This document shows positions 17,102-26,757 of a DNA stretch of 64,000 bases, piece after piece. This DNA is from Saprospiraceae bacterium UBA7328 (GTDB lineage: Bacteria; Bacteroidota; Bacteroidia; Chitinophagales; Saprospiraceae). The notes beneath the pieces are model-generated. The model saw only the letters and a program-made list of their open reading frames with translations. It was not told where the DNA came from and searched no databases. The position numbers and the translations under genes are program-made. The number at the start of each line of letters is the position of its first letter. The first letter of the stretch is position 1. The stretch spans positions 77,112 to 141,111 of the forward strand of contig DKPS01000015.1 in assembly GCA_002471345.1 (NCBI GenBank), read 5' to 3'.

Positions 17102-17545
17102 CTAAGCTATTCCTTTTTGATGTTGAATTCGATCCAATATTTTAATAAATAGATTAAGTTCTCTATCAAAAATATTTTCAAAGCGTTTCCGAGATACTTC
17201 ATCAACAGAATGCTGTGCTTTTTCGACTAAGGATTTGCCTTTACTTGTTAACTCAACTCTATTAACTTTTCTATTATTTGGATCAGATAATTTGATTATT
17301 AAGTTTCTTTTCGACAAAAACTGTAGTGTTCTACATATCGAAGCAGGTTCTTTCTTACAAAACTTAGCTATTTCTATTTGAGTTACTCCAAGATTATCAT
17401 TTATTGCATTGAGGACCACCCATTGCTCATAACTCACTCCATATCCCAAAAGTTTGAATTTAATATTTACATCCTCTTTGATGTTATGAGTCGTGCGCTC
17501 CAAAGCCGCAACGACTTGGCTTGAGTTTTTGAGAAGGTAAGACAT
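17102..17545 (-). CDS. MarR family transcriptional regulator
   Basis: A 147-residue winged-helix regulator, normal length for MarR. The recognition region is GVTQIEIAKFCKKEPASICRT-like (helix-turn-helix at about residues 54-75), followed by the wing LSDPNNRKVNRVELTSKGKSL, which is the MarR signature. The start is taken at the ATG at 17545; a GTG just before it is in frame. Such proteins usually repress a divergent neighbour and themselves in response to small molecules. The divergent gene is the DUF1295 protein at 17712, and an inverted repeat at 17579-17600 lies in the shared spacer. Confidence 0.92.
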   Translation of the reverse strand: MSYLLKNSSQVVAALERTTHNIKEDVNIKFKLLGYGVSYEQWVVLNAINDNLGVTQIEIAKFCKKEPASICRTLQFLSKRNLIIKLSDPNNRKVNRVELTSKGKSLVEKAQHSVDEVSRKRFENIFDRELNLFIKILDRIQHQKGIA

Positions 17546-17578
17546 CACCCTAGTTTTTCAGATTATCAATTCAAGGTA

Positions 17579-17600
17579 TTTTAGTGTTTTGGGACTAAAA
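17579..17600. promoter_or_regulatory. Candidate MarR operator (inverted repeat)
   Basis: A perfect 7-bp inverted repeat, TTTTAGT and ACTAAAA, separated by eight bases, lies 34 bp upstream of the marR ATG and about 110 bp before the divergent DUF1295 gene. Size and position fit a MarR-type operator controlling marR itself, and perhaps the neighbour. No other perfect inverted repeat of this length stood out in the 166-bp spacer. Confidence 0.45.
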
Positions 17601-17711
17601 GATAAGAAGAATAGTTGAAGTTTTATAATGCTTTAGGAACAAAGGTGGTGAACCATCTTGGCAAGAATACATTATATCATTGTGCTAAGGCATACCTCTA
17701 ATCGCATATAA

Positions 17712-18590
17712 ATGAATAAAATCACAAAACGTTCTTGCTTAGCTATTATAATTTCAGTTCTGCTTGCTTTTTTCATATGTAAAATGAACGAAGCATATGT
17801 TCAAGATCTCAATGGTTACTCCATTTACTTTTTAGTAGCGGTAATAGCCTTCATTTTAAATTGGGTCGCATTTATACCTGCTTATATAGCTCAGACCGAA
17901 CATTACTTTGATATCACCGGGACGCTCACATATTTAGCAATATTAGCATTTACATTTTTCTACGCTGATGTGATGTCTAACCCTAGAGCACTTTTGCTCA
18001 TCCTTCTTCCATCTATCTGGACAATCAGGTTAGGCAGTTTCCTATTTACACGTATTCAGCGAACTGGAAAAGACTCTAGATTTGATGATATTAAGCCCAA
18101 CTTTTTTCGGTTTCTTACATCTTGGACCTTGCAAGCTTTGTGGGCATTTCTCACTCTTTCTGCTGCTTTAGCTGTGATTACGTCCACAAATCAGACTCCA
18201 CTTGGAGTATATGCAATAATTGGTTCCTTATTGTGGGTAATTGGATTTGGGATAGAAGTTATTGCGGATAGACAGAAGTCTGCATTCAAAAAAGATCCAA
18301 AAAATGATGGCAACTTCATAACCTCAGGGCTTTGGGCATACTCTCGTCACCCTAATTATTTTGGAGAAATAATGCTCTGGACAGGTATTTTTGTCATTTG
18401 CATCCCAGTGTTAGAGGGTACACAATGGGTAACGATCATCTCACCCGTGTTTATTTTTCTTCTGTTAAAATATATAAGTGGAATCAACCTTTTAGAAAAA
18501 GCTGCTGATAAAAAATGGGGAAGCAAACCTGATTACGAGGAGTATAAGAACAATACCTCTGAGTTGGTCTTATGGCCTCAATCGAGTTAA
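17712..18590 (+). CDS. DUF1295 membrane protein (steroid 5-alpha-reductase-like)
   Basis: A 292-residue polytopic membrane protein with about seven helices. The C-terminal part carries the family signature: GLWAYSRHPNYFGEIMLW, a short loop, and the terminal DYEEYKNNTS region, which resembles the isoprenylcysteine methyltransferase/5-alpha-reductase fold. DUF1295 proteins are believed to be NADPH-dependent reductases or related lipid enzymes but the substrate is not established. It is divergent from the MarR regulator, so drug- or lipid-responsive control is plausible. Mfd follows after about 100 bp. Confidence 0.88.
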   Translation: MNKITKRSCLAIIISVLLAFFICKMNEAYVQDLNGYSIYFLVAVIAFILNWVAFIPAYIAQTEHYFDITGTLTYLAILAFTFFYADVMSNPRALLLILLPSIWTIRLGSFLFTRIQRTGKDSRFDDIKPNFFRFLTSWTLQALWAFLTLSAALAVITSTNQTPLGVYAIIGSLLWVIGFGIEVIADRQKSAFKKDPKNDGNFITSGLWAYSRHPNYFGEIMLWTGIFVICIPVLEGTQWVTIISPVFIFLLLKYISGINLLEKAADKKWGSKPDYEEYKNNTSELVLWPQSS

Positions 18591-18694
18591 GGTTGATACT
18601 ATTTTAATCATTTTTTTCAATTGCTCTTGTAGCTGAAAAGAATCCTGCTATTTCATTTCATTAAATCATCATCACTTACCATATTTGTTCTTAA

Positions 18695-21600
18695 GTGGAG
18701 AACTTGAATACCTTGCTTGATAAATTCAAGCATGATGTGCGGACGCAAAAGATTGTAGGGCAGATCAATAAAAAACCTGCTTCACGCTTATTACTCACTC
18801 AGATGATAGGCGCACAGGATGCCTTTGCCTTAATGGGAGTATATAGTGCCCTAGGATACAATCATATCTATATAGGAATAGACAAAGAAGAGGCTGCTTA
18901 CGTGCAAAACACATTGGACAATCTGAATAAAGAATTGAATGTTTCTTTCTTTCCAGATTCTTTTAAGAGGCCAATGCATTTCGAAGAGATTGCTAGTCAT
19001 AATATACTACAGCGGACAGAAAGCATGAATAGGTTATCCCTTGGGCTTTCTAAAGGTGAATTACTCGTCACATATCCAGAAGCTCTTTTTGAAAAAGTAG
19101 TAAATCCTAACCTACTTAACGATCAAAGAATAGAAATCGCCAAGGATGAAGTGCTAGATTTAGATACAATCATTGAAATTCTAGTTGAGTTTGGATTTGA
19201 AAGAGTTGATTTTGTTTACGAACCTGGTCAGTTTGCCATTAGAGGAGGAATAGTGGATATTTTTTCATTTGGTAATGAGTGGCCTTATAGGGTTGAGCTT
19301 TTTGATGAAGAGGTGGAAAGTATTCGAATGTTTAATCCTACGACCCAATTGTCCATCAGAACAATTGCCAAAATTGCCATTATTCCAAATGTTACTGGTC
19401 AATTTGGAAAGGAAGAAAAAGTCAACATCTTTGAAGTCTTCCCGGAGAAAACTATTATCTGGGTTAAGGATTTCGATGTAATGCTGGATCGAATACAAAT
19501 GTGTTTTGAAAAGGCAGAAGAGTTTTCGAAAACATTGGGTTCAGTGGAAGACGAAAGGCTTAGGGAGATATTTAAAGATAGAGCCTTTATTTTTCCAAAA
19601 GAAATAGTTGAAACAGCAACCAACTATGGGTTAATATACCTAAAAAAACCAACAATCAAGTTTGATTTCGATCTTATCATAGATTACGCATCTAAGCCAC
19701 AACCAAGTTTTAATAGAAAATTCACTCTACTTATAGACGACCTAAATGAAAAAGAAAAAGAAGGACTTGAAAATTTCATTTTTACTGATAATACCCGTCA
19801 AATAGAGCGATTCTATTCCATTTTTGAAGATTTACAAGCCAAAGTGAATTTTCATCCTATTTCTAAAGCCATTCACTCTGGTTTTATCGACCCTTCATTA
19901 AAATTAGCGTGTTATACAGATCACCAAATTTTTGAACGGTTTCATAGATATAAAATAAGAAGAGGTTTTACTAAAGATCAAGCTATGAGCTTGAAAATGC
20001 TTAGAGAGCTACAAGCAGGAGACTGGGTAGTACATATCGACCATGGAGTAGGCAAGTATTCAGGTTTAGAAAAAATCGATATCAATGGACATGTACAAGA
20101 ATCTGTAAGACTGATATATAAGAACAACGACTTGCTTTATGTTGGCATTAATTCTCTTCATAAAATTTCAAAATATGTAGGAAAGGACGGCACCCCACCC
20201 AAATTAGACAAAATAGGAAGTGATACCTGGAAGAAACTAAAAAGTAGGACCAAAAAGAAAGTCAAGGACATAGCCAAAGAGCTAATAAAACTATATGCTC
20301 AAAGAAAATCTAGTCCTGGGTTTGCTTGTGAACCTGATGGCTATTTACAGAACGAGCTAGAAGCTTCTTTTATGTATGAGGATACTCCTGACCAATTTGA
20401 AGCAAGTAAAGCCACCAAAGAGGACATGGAGAAAGATTACCCAATGGATAGGTTAATCTGTGGAGACGTTGGTTTTGGAAAAACAGAAATTGCAATACGT
20501 GCTGCATTTAAAGCCGCTGTAAATGGTAAACAAGTCGCGATATTAGTACCTACGACTATACTTGCCATTCAACATTATAAAACATTCAAGAATAGATATG
20601 AAGGTTTTCCGATAGAAGTAGATTATGTGAATCGTTTCAGAACTGCAGCAGAAAAAACTCAGGTTTTTAAGAATGCTCAAGAAGGGAAACTAGATGTTCT
20701 AATAGGCACCCATGCCATCCTAAATAAAAGAGTAGGATTTAAAGATCTCGGACTTCTTGTAATAGATGAAGAACAAAAGTTTGGTGTGTCAGCTAAAGAA
20801 AAACTACGTTCTCTTAAGGTGAATGTGGATACTTTGACACTTACGGCAACTCCAATACCTAGGACCTTGCAATTCTCTCTTATGAATGCTCGTGACCTCT
20901 CTATAATAAAAACGCCACCACCCAATAGACAACCAATTTATACCGAAAGAAAAGTCTTTAGTGAAGAGGTTATAAAGGAATCTATCTATTATGAGGTAAA
21001 CAGAGGTGGTCAGGTATTCTTCGTTCACAATAGGGTAAAGTCTCTCATGGACATAACTGTCTTAGTAAGAAAGATGTGTCCGGATATTAGCGTTCAGATG
21101 GCTCATGGACAAATGGATCCAAAAATTCTCGAGAGAACTCTTTTAGATTTTATTGATGGTAAATTCGACGTATTAATTTCAACAAATATTATTGAGACTG
21201 GGTTAGACATTCCCAATGCCAATACTATGATCATTAATAATGCCCATCACTTTGGATTAAGTGATTTACATCAACTCCGAGGCAGAGTTGGACGATCTAA
21301 TACAAAAGCATACTGTTACCTTTTTGCACCTCCTCTTTCCGTTCTCACCCCTGAAGCAAGAAAACGCCTACAGACGGTAGAGGAGTTTTCTGATTTAGGC
21401 AGCGGTTTTCACATCGCTATGAAAGACATGGACATAAGAGGGGCTGGAAATTTACTAGGTGCTGAACAAAGTGGATTTATTTCTGACATTGGATATGAAA
21501 CTTATCAGCGCATTCTTGAAGATGCCGTTGTGGAACTAAAAGAAACCGAATTTCAAGAACTGTTTCAAGAAGAGCTGACAAAGGAGAGAAAATATGTCAG

Positions 21601-22063
21601 AGACGTAGAAATAGATGTTGACACAGAAATGCTTATACCAGATACTTATGTGAATAGTATCCAAGAAAGATTAAATCTTTATACAGAGTTGGATGCTCTT
21701 GAAAATGAAAAGGAGCTTGAAGCATTTAAAAACAAACTAAAAGATCGATTTGGTCCATTACCTCCTGAAGCAGAAAACCTTTTTGAAGGTATTTTACTAC
21801 GAGACATGTGTAAAACCTTTGGATTTGAGAGACTCAGCCTTAAAAGGAACAAAATGCGTTGCTTTTTCATTCGCAATCCACAATCTCCCTTTTTTGAGTC
21901 TGATATATTTAATAAACTTATGGCTTACATCTCAACAGGTGGTCAAAGATTAGGTCTAACACTCAAACAGACCCCAGCATTTTTATTAATGACAAGAGAA
22001 GGAATTAAAAGTTTAAAAGAAGCGAAAATCATATTAGAACGAATCTCTGAAGATGTTCTTTGA
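18695..22063 (+). CDS. mfd: Transcription-repair coupling factor Mfd
   Basis: Mfd (1122 residues) removes stalled RNA polymerase from damaged DNA and recruits UvrA. Domain order is normal: UvrB-like N-terminal module, CarD-like RNA-polymerase interaction domain (GDWVVHIDHGVGKYSGLEK near residues 445-465), RecG-like helicase motor with Walker A GDVGFGKT at 590-597 and DEEQ at 691-694, and the C-terminal TRCF domain. The start is GTG at 18695 (MENLNTLLDKF); a TTG three codons on is an alternative. It stands alone between DUF1295 and the haloperoxidase-like gene. Confidence 0.97.
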   Translation: MENLNTLLDKFKHDVRTQKIVGQINKKPASRLLLTQMIGAQDAFALMGVYSALGYNHIYIGIDKEEAAYVQNTLDNLNKELNVSFFPDSFKRPMHFEEIASHNILQRTESMNRLSLGLSKGELLVTYPEALFEKVVNPNLLNDQRIEIAKDEVLDLDTIIEILVEFGFERVDFVYEPGQFAIRGGIVDIFSFGNEWPYRVELFDEEVESIRMFNPTTQLSIRTIAKIAIIPNVTGQFGKEEKVNIFEVFPEKTIIWVKDFDVMLDRIQMCFEKAEEFSKTLGSVEDERLREIFKDRAFIFPKEIVETATNYGLIYLKKPTIKFDFDLIIDYASKPQPSFNRKFTLLIDDLNEKEKEGLENFIFTDNTRQIERFYSIFEDLQAKVNFHPISKAIHSGFIDPSLKLACYTDHQIFERFHRYKIRRGFTKDQAMSLKMLRELQAGDWVVHIDHGVGKYSGLEKIDINGHVQESVRLIYKNNDLLYVGINSLHKISKYVGKDGTPPKLDKIGSDTWKKLKSRTKKKVKDIAKELIKLYAQRKSSPGFACEPDGYLQNELEASFMYEDTPDQFEASKATKEDMEKDYPMDRLICGDVGFGKTEIAIRAAFKAAVNGKQVAILVPTTILAIQHYKTFKNRYEGFPIEVDYVNRFRTAAEKTQVFKNAQEGKLDVLIGTHAILNKRVGFKDLGLLVIDEEQKFGVSAKEKLRSLKVNVDTLTLTATPIPRTLQFSLMNARDLSIIKTPPPNRQPIYTERKVFSEEVIKESIYYEVNRGGQVFFVHNRVKSLMDITVLVRKMCPDISVQMAHGQMDPKILERTLLDFIDGKFDVLISTNIIETGLDIPNANTMIINNAHHFGLSDLHQLRGRVGRSNTKAYCYLFAPPLSVLTPEARKRLQTVEEFSDLGSGFHIAMKDMDIRGAGNLLGAEQSGFISDIGYETYQRILEDAVVELKETEFQELFQEELTKERKYVRDVEIDVDTEMLIPDTYVNSIQERLNLYTELDALENEKELEAFKNKLKDRFGPLPPEAENLFEGILLRDMCKTFGFERLSLKRNKMRCFFIRNPQSPFFESDIFNKLMAYISTGGQRLGLTLKQTPAFLLMTREGIKSLKEAKIILERISEDVL

Positions 22064-22103
22064 TCATTGTGTCAATTTTATTCCAGCATTTAGTTAAAAA
22101 CAA

Positions 22104-22131
22104 TACTTTTGAACTCTAATAACGAAAGGAG
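22104..22131 (+). promoter_or_regulatory. -7 promoter motif and strong ribosome binding site
   Basis: TACTTTTG at 22104-22111 fits TAnnTTTG. It is followed by AAAGGAG at 22125-22131, five bases before the ATG at 22137. A clear Shine-Dalgarno sequence is unusual in this window and suggests efficient translation of the haloperoxidase-like gene. Confidence 0.5.
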
Positions 22132-22136
22132 TCTTC

Positions 22137-23447
22137 ATGAGAAAATTACTATTTGGACTGTTAACCCTAATCCTTTTTTCTTGCAACCAGACTAATGATC
22201 ACACTGCTGATGCCACAACACTTCATCAGAGCGTAAAGAAATTGTCTGATGTCATTGTTTATGATATCTTTTCTCCCCCAGTGGCGAGTCGGGTATATGT
22301 ATACCCTGCAATAGCAGCTTATGAGGCAGCAAGACATTCAGATTCTACATATTTGTCATTAGCTGGTCAATTAAAAGGACTAAATCCCTTTCCACAACCA
22401 AATCAAAATGAAGAATATGCATACGATGTCGCTGCACTTCATGCATTTATCAAAATAGGAACCTTTTTAACTTTTTCAGAAAATAGGATGGAAGAACACA
22501 GAACCGTTCTATTTGATAAAATAAAAGAAGGAGGAATTTCTAATGCAGTATTAACTCGATCAATTGAATTTGGAGAATTAACAGCTGATCATGTCTTAGA
22601 ATGGGCCGATAAGGATAATTATAAACAGACTAGAAGCTTTCCAAAATACTCTATAACAAATGATAACTCTATGTGGAAACCCACACCTCCGGGGTATGGA
22701 GAAGGAATTGAACCTTCTTGGAACAAAATAAGACCATTTGTAATCGATAGTGCTACTCAATTTGTCCCTCTGCCGCCTACAGAATTTAGCCTTGATAAGA
22801 ACAGTCAGTTTTACAAAGAAACGATGGAGGTGTATGAGGTTGTAAAAAATGCTGATGCCGAAAAAACCGAAATAGCAAGCTTTTGGGATTGTAATCCTTT
22901 TGCCCTCAATGTTACCGGCCATGTAATGCATGCCACAAAAAAAATATCTCCAGGTGGACATTGGATTGGGATAACTAGAATAGCTTGTGAAAAAACAAAT
23001 TCTGATTTTGTGAAAAGCGCATATTCTTATGCATTGACTTCAATTGCATTAGCAGATGGTTTTATAAGCTGTTGGGATGAAAAATACAGAAGCAAATTAG
23101 TGCGTCCAGAGACAGTGATTAATGAGAATATTGATCCAGATTGGGTGCCTGTCCTTCAGACTCCTCCTTTTCCAGAACATACTAGTGGCCATAGTGTAAT
23201 ATCTAGAGCTGCCGCTATAGCGCTTACATCTATATTCGGTGACAACTTCGAATATGAAGATGATGTAGAGTTAGAATACGGCCTACCTGTAAGGAAATTT
23301 AATTCCTTTATTCATGCTTCTGAAGAAGCAGCAATAAGTAGACTTTATGGTGGCATTCATTATCGCCCTGCCATTGACTACGGTGTTTCTCAAGGTGAAG
23401 AGGTTGGTAATTTTGTAATCAACAACCTATCTCTTATAAAAAATTAG
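22137..23447 (+). CDS. Vanadium-dependent haloperoxidase-like lipoprotein (PAP2 superfamily)
   Basis: A 436-residue lipoprotein (lipobox LFSC, Cys16) of the vanadium haloperoxidase/PAP2 fold. All vanadate- or phosphate-pocket residues line up with the vanadium chloroperoxidase pattern: K316 and R323 in KYRSKLVRP, S350-G351-H352 in HTSGHS, R402 and H408 in SRLYGGIHYR, with the same K-to-R (7) and R-to-H (6) spacings. Bacterial relatives may be haloperoxidases or acid phosphatases, and sequence alone does not decide. It has its own -7 motif and ribosome site, and its stop abuts that of the convergent DUF983 gene. Confidence 0.88.
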   Translation: MRKLLFGLLTLILFSCNQTNDHTADATTLHQSVKKLSDVIVYDIFSPPVASRVYVYPAIAAYEAARHSDSTYLSLAGQLKGLNPFPQPNQNEEYAYDVAALHAFIKIGTFLTFSENRMEEHRTVLFDKIKEGGISNAVLTRSIEFGELTADHVLEWADKDNYKQTRSFPKYSITNDNSMWKPTPPGYGEGIEPSWNKIRPFVIDSATQFVPLPPTEFSLDKNSQFYKETMEVYEVVKNADAEKTEIASFWDCNPFALNVTGHVMHATKKISPGGHWIGITRIACEKTNSDFVKSAYSYALTSIALADGFISCWDEKYRSKLVRPETVINENIDPDWVPVLQTPPFPEHTSGHSVISRAAAIALTSIFGDNFEYEDDVELEYGLPVRKFNSFIHASEEAAISRLYGGIHYRPAIDYGVSQGEEVGNFVINNLSLIKN

Positions 23448-23807
23448 TCACACGTTTTGGGCTTCATATTTGACCATAAGGTGAATCCAAAGTGATCGGG
23501 AAAACCTCAACACCTTGACGAATGTAAGAGCCGCAATAAAAAGTAATGCCCATATGATACCTCCCATAGACCAATCGAATGCAAATGCTAGCCCTAAACC
23601 AATTCCTAATAGGGGGAATGCTGTTAGTAAATAGGACAAAAACATAGCCCCAAAATAAAACCCTGGTTCTGGTTCTGTTTTCTGCTCACAATGCAGACAC
23701 CGTTTTGGCATATCCAAAGGCTTAGAAATATCAAAAGGCTTTGTGAATAGATCACCTTTTCGGCATCGTGGGCACTTATATTTAAATGTAGAAGCTATAA
23801 AATTCAT
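23448..23807 (-). CDS. DUF983 zinc-ribbon membrane protein
   Basis: A 119-residue protein with two CxxC pairs forming a probable zinc ribbon (C12/C15 and C37/C40) followed by two predicted transmembrane helices (about residues 53-73 and 80-101). This is the DUF983 layout. Function is unknown; relatives are often near cytochrome oxidase or biosynthesis genes, which is not the case here. Its stop directly abuts the stop of the convergent haloperoxidase-like gene. Upstream is a strong terminator that separates it from the molybdenum hydroxylase operon. Confidence 0.88.
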   Translation of the reverse strand: MNFIASTFKYKCPRCRKGDLFTKPFDISKPLDMPKRCLHCEQKTEPEPGFYFGAMFLSYLLTAFPLLGIGLGLAFAFDWSMGGIIWALLFIAALTFVKVLRFSRSLWIHLMVKYEAQNV

Positions 23808-23813
23808 AAAATG

Positions 23814-23855
23814 TAAAAGTGAGTTGCAAAGCTAAAACTCTACAACTCACTTTTA
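23814..23855 (-). terminator. Intrinsic terminator of the molybdenum hydroxylase operon
   Basis: A 13-bp perfect stem (arms at 23814-23826 and 23843-23855) with a 16-base loop lies 24 bp beyond the large-subunit stop on the minus strand. On that strand the stem ends in CTTTTA followed by CATTTT, a weak U-tract. The position between a stop and the next start makes a terminator the best reading. Confidence 0.7.
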
Positions 23856-23879
23856 TGTAATATTTAGTACTTCTAATTT

Positions 23880-26042
23880 TTAACCCAACAACTCATTCTG
23901 ATTAATAAATGGTTGTTTGTATAACCTTTCTCCAGTTGCTTTATGCAGTGCGTTTGCAATAGCTCCTCCTGCGGGAGGCAATGATGGCTCTCCTAATCCA
24001 GTCGGGTTCAACCCATTATCTACAAAATGCACTTCGACTTTAGGCGCTTCCATACTTCGAATCAATCTGAATTTATCAAAATTCGCTGCTGACGGTTTAC
24101 CATTTTCAAAGGTAAAGTCTCCATACATAGCATGTCCTATACCATCAACGACTCCACCTTCCACTTGATTTTTAGCAGCTATTGGATTCACAACTATACC
24201 GCAATCGATAGCACAAATTACCTTGTCCACAACAGGGGTGCCATCTTTCATTATCACATTGGCAACTTCTGCAACATGAGTGTTATGAGAATAATAAGCA
24301 GAAAATCCTTTATAGACACCTGGTTCATCTACACCCCATCCACCTTTCTCTGCTGCAAGTTTTATTGTTTCTTGCATTCTTGCAGGAGAATATTCTATTC
24401 TATCGTCCTCTTCTGCGGGACCTTTTGCATCTTCCAGAAGATCTAGTCTTAGTTGCACTGCATCAACTTTCATAAGATCAGCTAGTTCGTCAAAGAAACT
24501 TTGTTCTGCAAACCCTAAAAAATTGGTATAAGGAGCTCTCCATGCACCAATTGTAATATTACTTTCCTTATTAACTGTTTCCACTTGATAATTAGGAATT
24601 GCTCCTGCTGGAAAAAAATTGGGAATAAGTCCGTACATATTAGCACTCATACAAGCTTCAGTCAGTTTATATCCTGTCACTTTACCTTCCTTAATGCTTG
24701 CAGCAATTTTATACTTGCTTGCAGGTCTAAAAGTTCCTGCGGTCATATCATCTTCTCTGGTAAATAGAAGTTGAACTGGTTTGCCTATTGCTTGAGAAAT
24801 TTGAGCGGCTTCCTCTGCAAAATCACCATACAGCCTTCTACCAAAACCACCACCCATACGAGTCAGATCAACAGAAACTTCACTCGCCTCACGGCCTGTG
24901 ACTCCTGCAATTCTACTTTGTGTCCATTGAGGGGTCTGAATTGGGCCCTTGGTATAGATTTTATCTTCTCTAACGTCAGCGAAATAGTTCATAGGCTCTA
25001 GGCAATTATGAGGCAAATAAGGTGCTTCATAAACCCTTTCTAAAACTTCATCTGCTTCTGCAAAAGCCTTCTCTACATCTCCATCTTTTCTTCTTGGTTC
25101 CTCAGAGCCCTGAGCTAACAATTCATCCATATCAGAATTATGGCCAATACTATTTTCTAACTCACTTTCTTCTTCCCACGTGGCAACAATTAATTTTTTA
25201 GCCTTTATAGCAGGCCAATTTGACTTAGCAATAACTGCAATTTTATTATCTATTTGGACTACATCCAACACTCCATTTACAGACTTAGCAGCCTGATCAT
25301 CATATGTTACTAGCTTTTGTCCGAATGCAGGTGGCCTGATCATAGAAGCATACACCATTCCCTCTTCTTTGGTATCTATACCAAAAAGCGGCTGACCTGT
25401 TAGGATTCCTTTCAAATCAACATTAGAAGTGTTTTTTCCAATGATCTTAAAATCTTTAGGATCTTTCAATGGAACATCTTCTGGTAACTCCATATCTATT
25501 ATATCTGCTGCCACATCACCATATCCCAGCGTTTCTCCTTTACCATTTGTGATTACACCACTATTTACAGTGAGTGTAGTTGGATCTACATCCCATCTTT
25601 TAGCTGCAGCTGAAATAAGCATTGCTTTAGCGGTTGCTCCTGTCTTGCGCAGAAGATCCCAATCATGACGTATCGATTGGCTACCTCCTGCAACTTGTCT
25701 TTTATACTTTTCTGTGTCCAGAGGTGCTTGTTCAACTATTACATCGTCCCAATCACAATCTAGCTCTTCTGCGATAATCATAGGCATAGATGTTTTTACA
25801 TTTTGTCCTATTTCTGGATTTGGATTCATAATACTAATAGTACCATTTTCACCTATTTTAATATATCCAGACATCGTGGTCCAGTTATCAGGCATTGACG
25901 GAGTTGGAAGATCTGCATAGTTGAAAACTTTTTCTTGTTTACAAGATGCCAAAAACGTAAATCCAATTACCACTCCACCTCCTGCAGCAGCCGACGCTTT
26001 TAGAAATGATCTTCTTTTAAGTTGTTTGTTTATTGTTGACAT
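23880..26042 (-). CDS. Xanthine-dehydrogenase-family molybdopterin-binding subunit (IorB-like)
   Basis: A 720-residue molybdenum hydroxylase large subunit. It begins with a Tat signal (KRRSFLK near residues 9-15, hydrophobic stretch) ending in LASC (Cys34), so it may also be a lipoprotein. Moco-binding motifs are visible: TRMGGGFGRR, GAWRAPYTNFLGFAEQ, and the catalytic Glu in GLGEPSLPP near the C-terminus. The layout matches isoquinoline-1-oxidoreductase or periplasmic aldehyde-oxidase beta subunits rather than cytoplasmic xanthine dehydrogenase. It is downstream of the [2Fe-2S] subunit by 50 bp. No FAD subunit and no XdhC-type insertion factor is nearby. Substrate unknown. Confidence 0.92.
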   Translation of the reverse strand: MSTINKQLKRRSFLKASAAAGGGVVIGFTFLASCKQEKVFNYADLPTPSMPDNWTTMSGYIKIGENGTISIMNPNPEIGQNVKTSMPMIIAEELDCDWDDVIVEQAPLDTEKYKRQVAGGSQSIRHDWDLLRKTGATAKAMLISAAAKRWDVDPTTLTVNSGVITNGKGETLGYGDVAADIIDMELPEDVPLKDPKDFKIIGKNTSNVDLKGILTGQPLFGIDTKEEGMVYASMIRPPAFGQKLVTYDDQAAKSVNGVLDVVQIDNKIAVIAKSNWPAIKAKKLIVATWEEESELENSIGHNSDMDELLAQGSEEPRRKDGDVEKAFAEADEVLERVYEAPYLPHNCLEPMNYFADVREDKIYTKGPIQTPQWTQSRIAGVTGREASEVSVDLTRMGGGFGRRLYGDFAEEAAQISQAIGKPVQLLFTREDDMTAGTFRPASKYKIAASIKEGKVTGYKLTEACMSANMYGLIPNFFPAGAIPNYQVETVNKESNITIGAWRAPYTNFLGFAEQSFFDELADLMKVDAVQLRLDLLEDAKGPAEEDDRIEYSPARMQETIKLAAEKGGWGVDEPGVYKGFSAYYSHNTHVAEVANVIMKDGTPVVDKVICAIDCGIVVNPIAAKNQVEGGVVDGIGHAMYGDFTFENGKPSAANFDKFRLIRSMEAPKVEVHFVDNGLNPTGLGEPSLPPAGGAIANALHKATGERLYKQPFINQNELLG

Positions 26043-26092
26043 GATATGTATTCTATTTAATGAATAAATTTTTGAATTGCTACATGTAATAT

Positions 26093-26551
26093 TTACATGT
26101 TTTTAGCAGCTGTTTTTACAGCTGCCTGAATTCTGTTATATGTACCACATCTGCATATATTTCCATTCATGGCTTCTTTGATGTCTTGATCTGATGGAGC
26201 TTTATTTTCTTTCAAAAATGCTGCTGCAGTCATAATCTGACCTGCTTGACAGTATCCACATTGAGGAACGTCATGTTCTATCCAAGCCTGTTGTACAGGG
26301 TGATGAAGGTCATCAGAAAGGCCTTCAATTGTAGTGATTTTTTTATTAGACACATCAGATATTCTAACCTGACAAGCTCTTACTGCAGTGCCATCAAGAT
26401 GTACTGTACATGCACCACATTGAGCGATGCCACAGCCATATTTTGTTCCTACTAAATTTAATTCGTCTCTAAGTACCCAGAGTATTGGAGTGTCGGCATC
26501 TACGTCCACAGACCTATTTGTGCCATTCACATTGATATTAAATGCTGCCAT
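26093..26551 (-). CDS. [2Fe-2S] subunit of molybdenum hydroxylase (IorA-like)
   Basis: A 152-residue protein with two [2Fe-2S] domains. The plant-ferredoxin-type cluster uses C40, C45, C48 and C60; the second, helical cluster uses C98, C101, C133 and C135 (QCGYC and CRC). All eight Cys are present. It has no signal peptide, so it is likely exported by hitch-hiking on the Tat signal of its partner. It is the first gene of the two-gene operon and passes electrons from the molybdenum centre to an external acceptor, perhaps a cytochrome. Confidence 0.95.
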   Translation of the reverse strand: MAAFNINVNGTNRSVDVDADTPILWVLRDELNLVGTKYGCGIAQCGACTVHLDGTAVRACQVRISDVSNKKITTIEGLSDDLHHPVQQAWIEHDVPQCGYCQAGQIMTAAAFLKENKAPSDQDIKEAMNGNICRCGTYNRIQAAVKTAAKNM

Positions 26552-26757
26552 GAGATAGTTTTTCTTTTATACGAAATCTGAAATTAAAGGAATTAGTCCT
26601 TTAAATAAACCCCAAATTAAGAGCTTGAATTGTTCTCAATGGTTTTAAAATTCAAGGACTTTATTATAATTAATGTCGATTCCAAAAATCTTTTTATGTT
26701 CAATTTCAATCCTAATTGAGAACTTTTTATCATTGCATTACAGTTTATTAGATAAGT

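Noticed and set aside
24132..24446. Plus-strand open frames inside the molybdenum hydroxylase genes
   Set aside because: They are shadows of the well-supported minus-strand genes with no ribosome site or known family.
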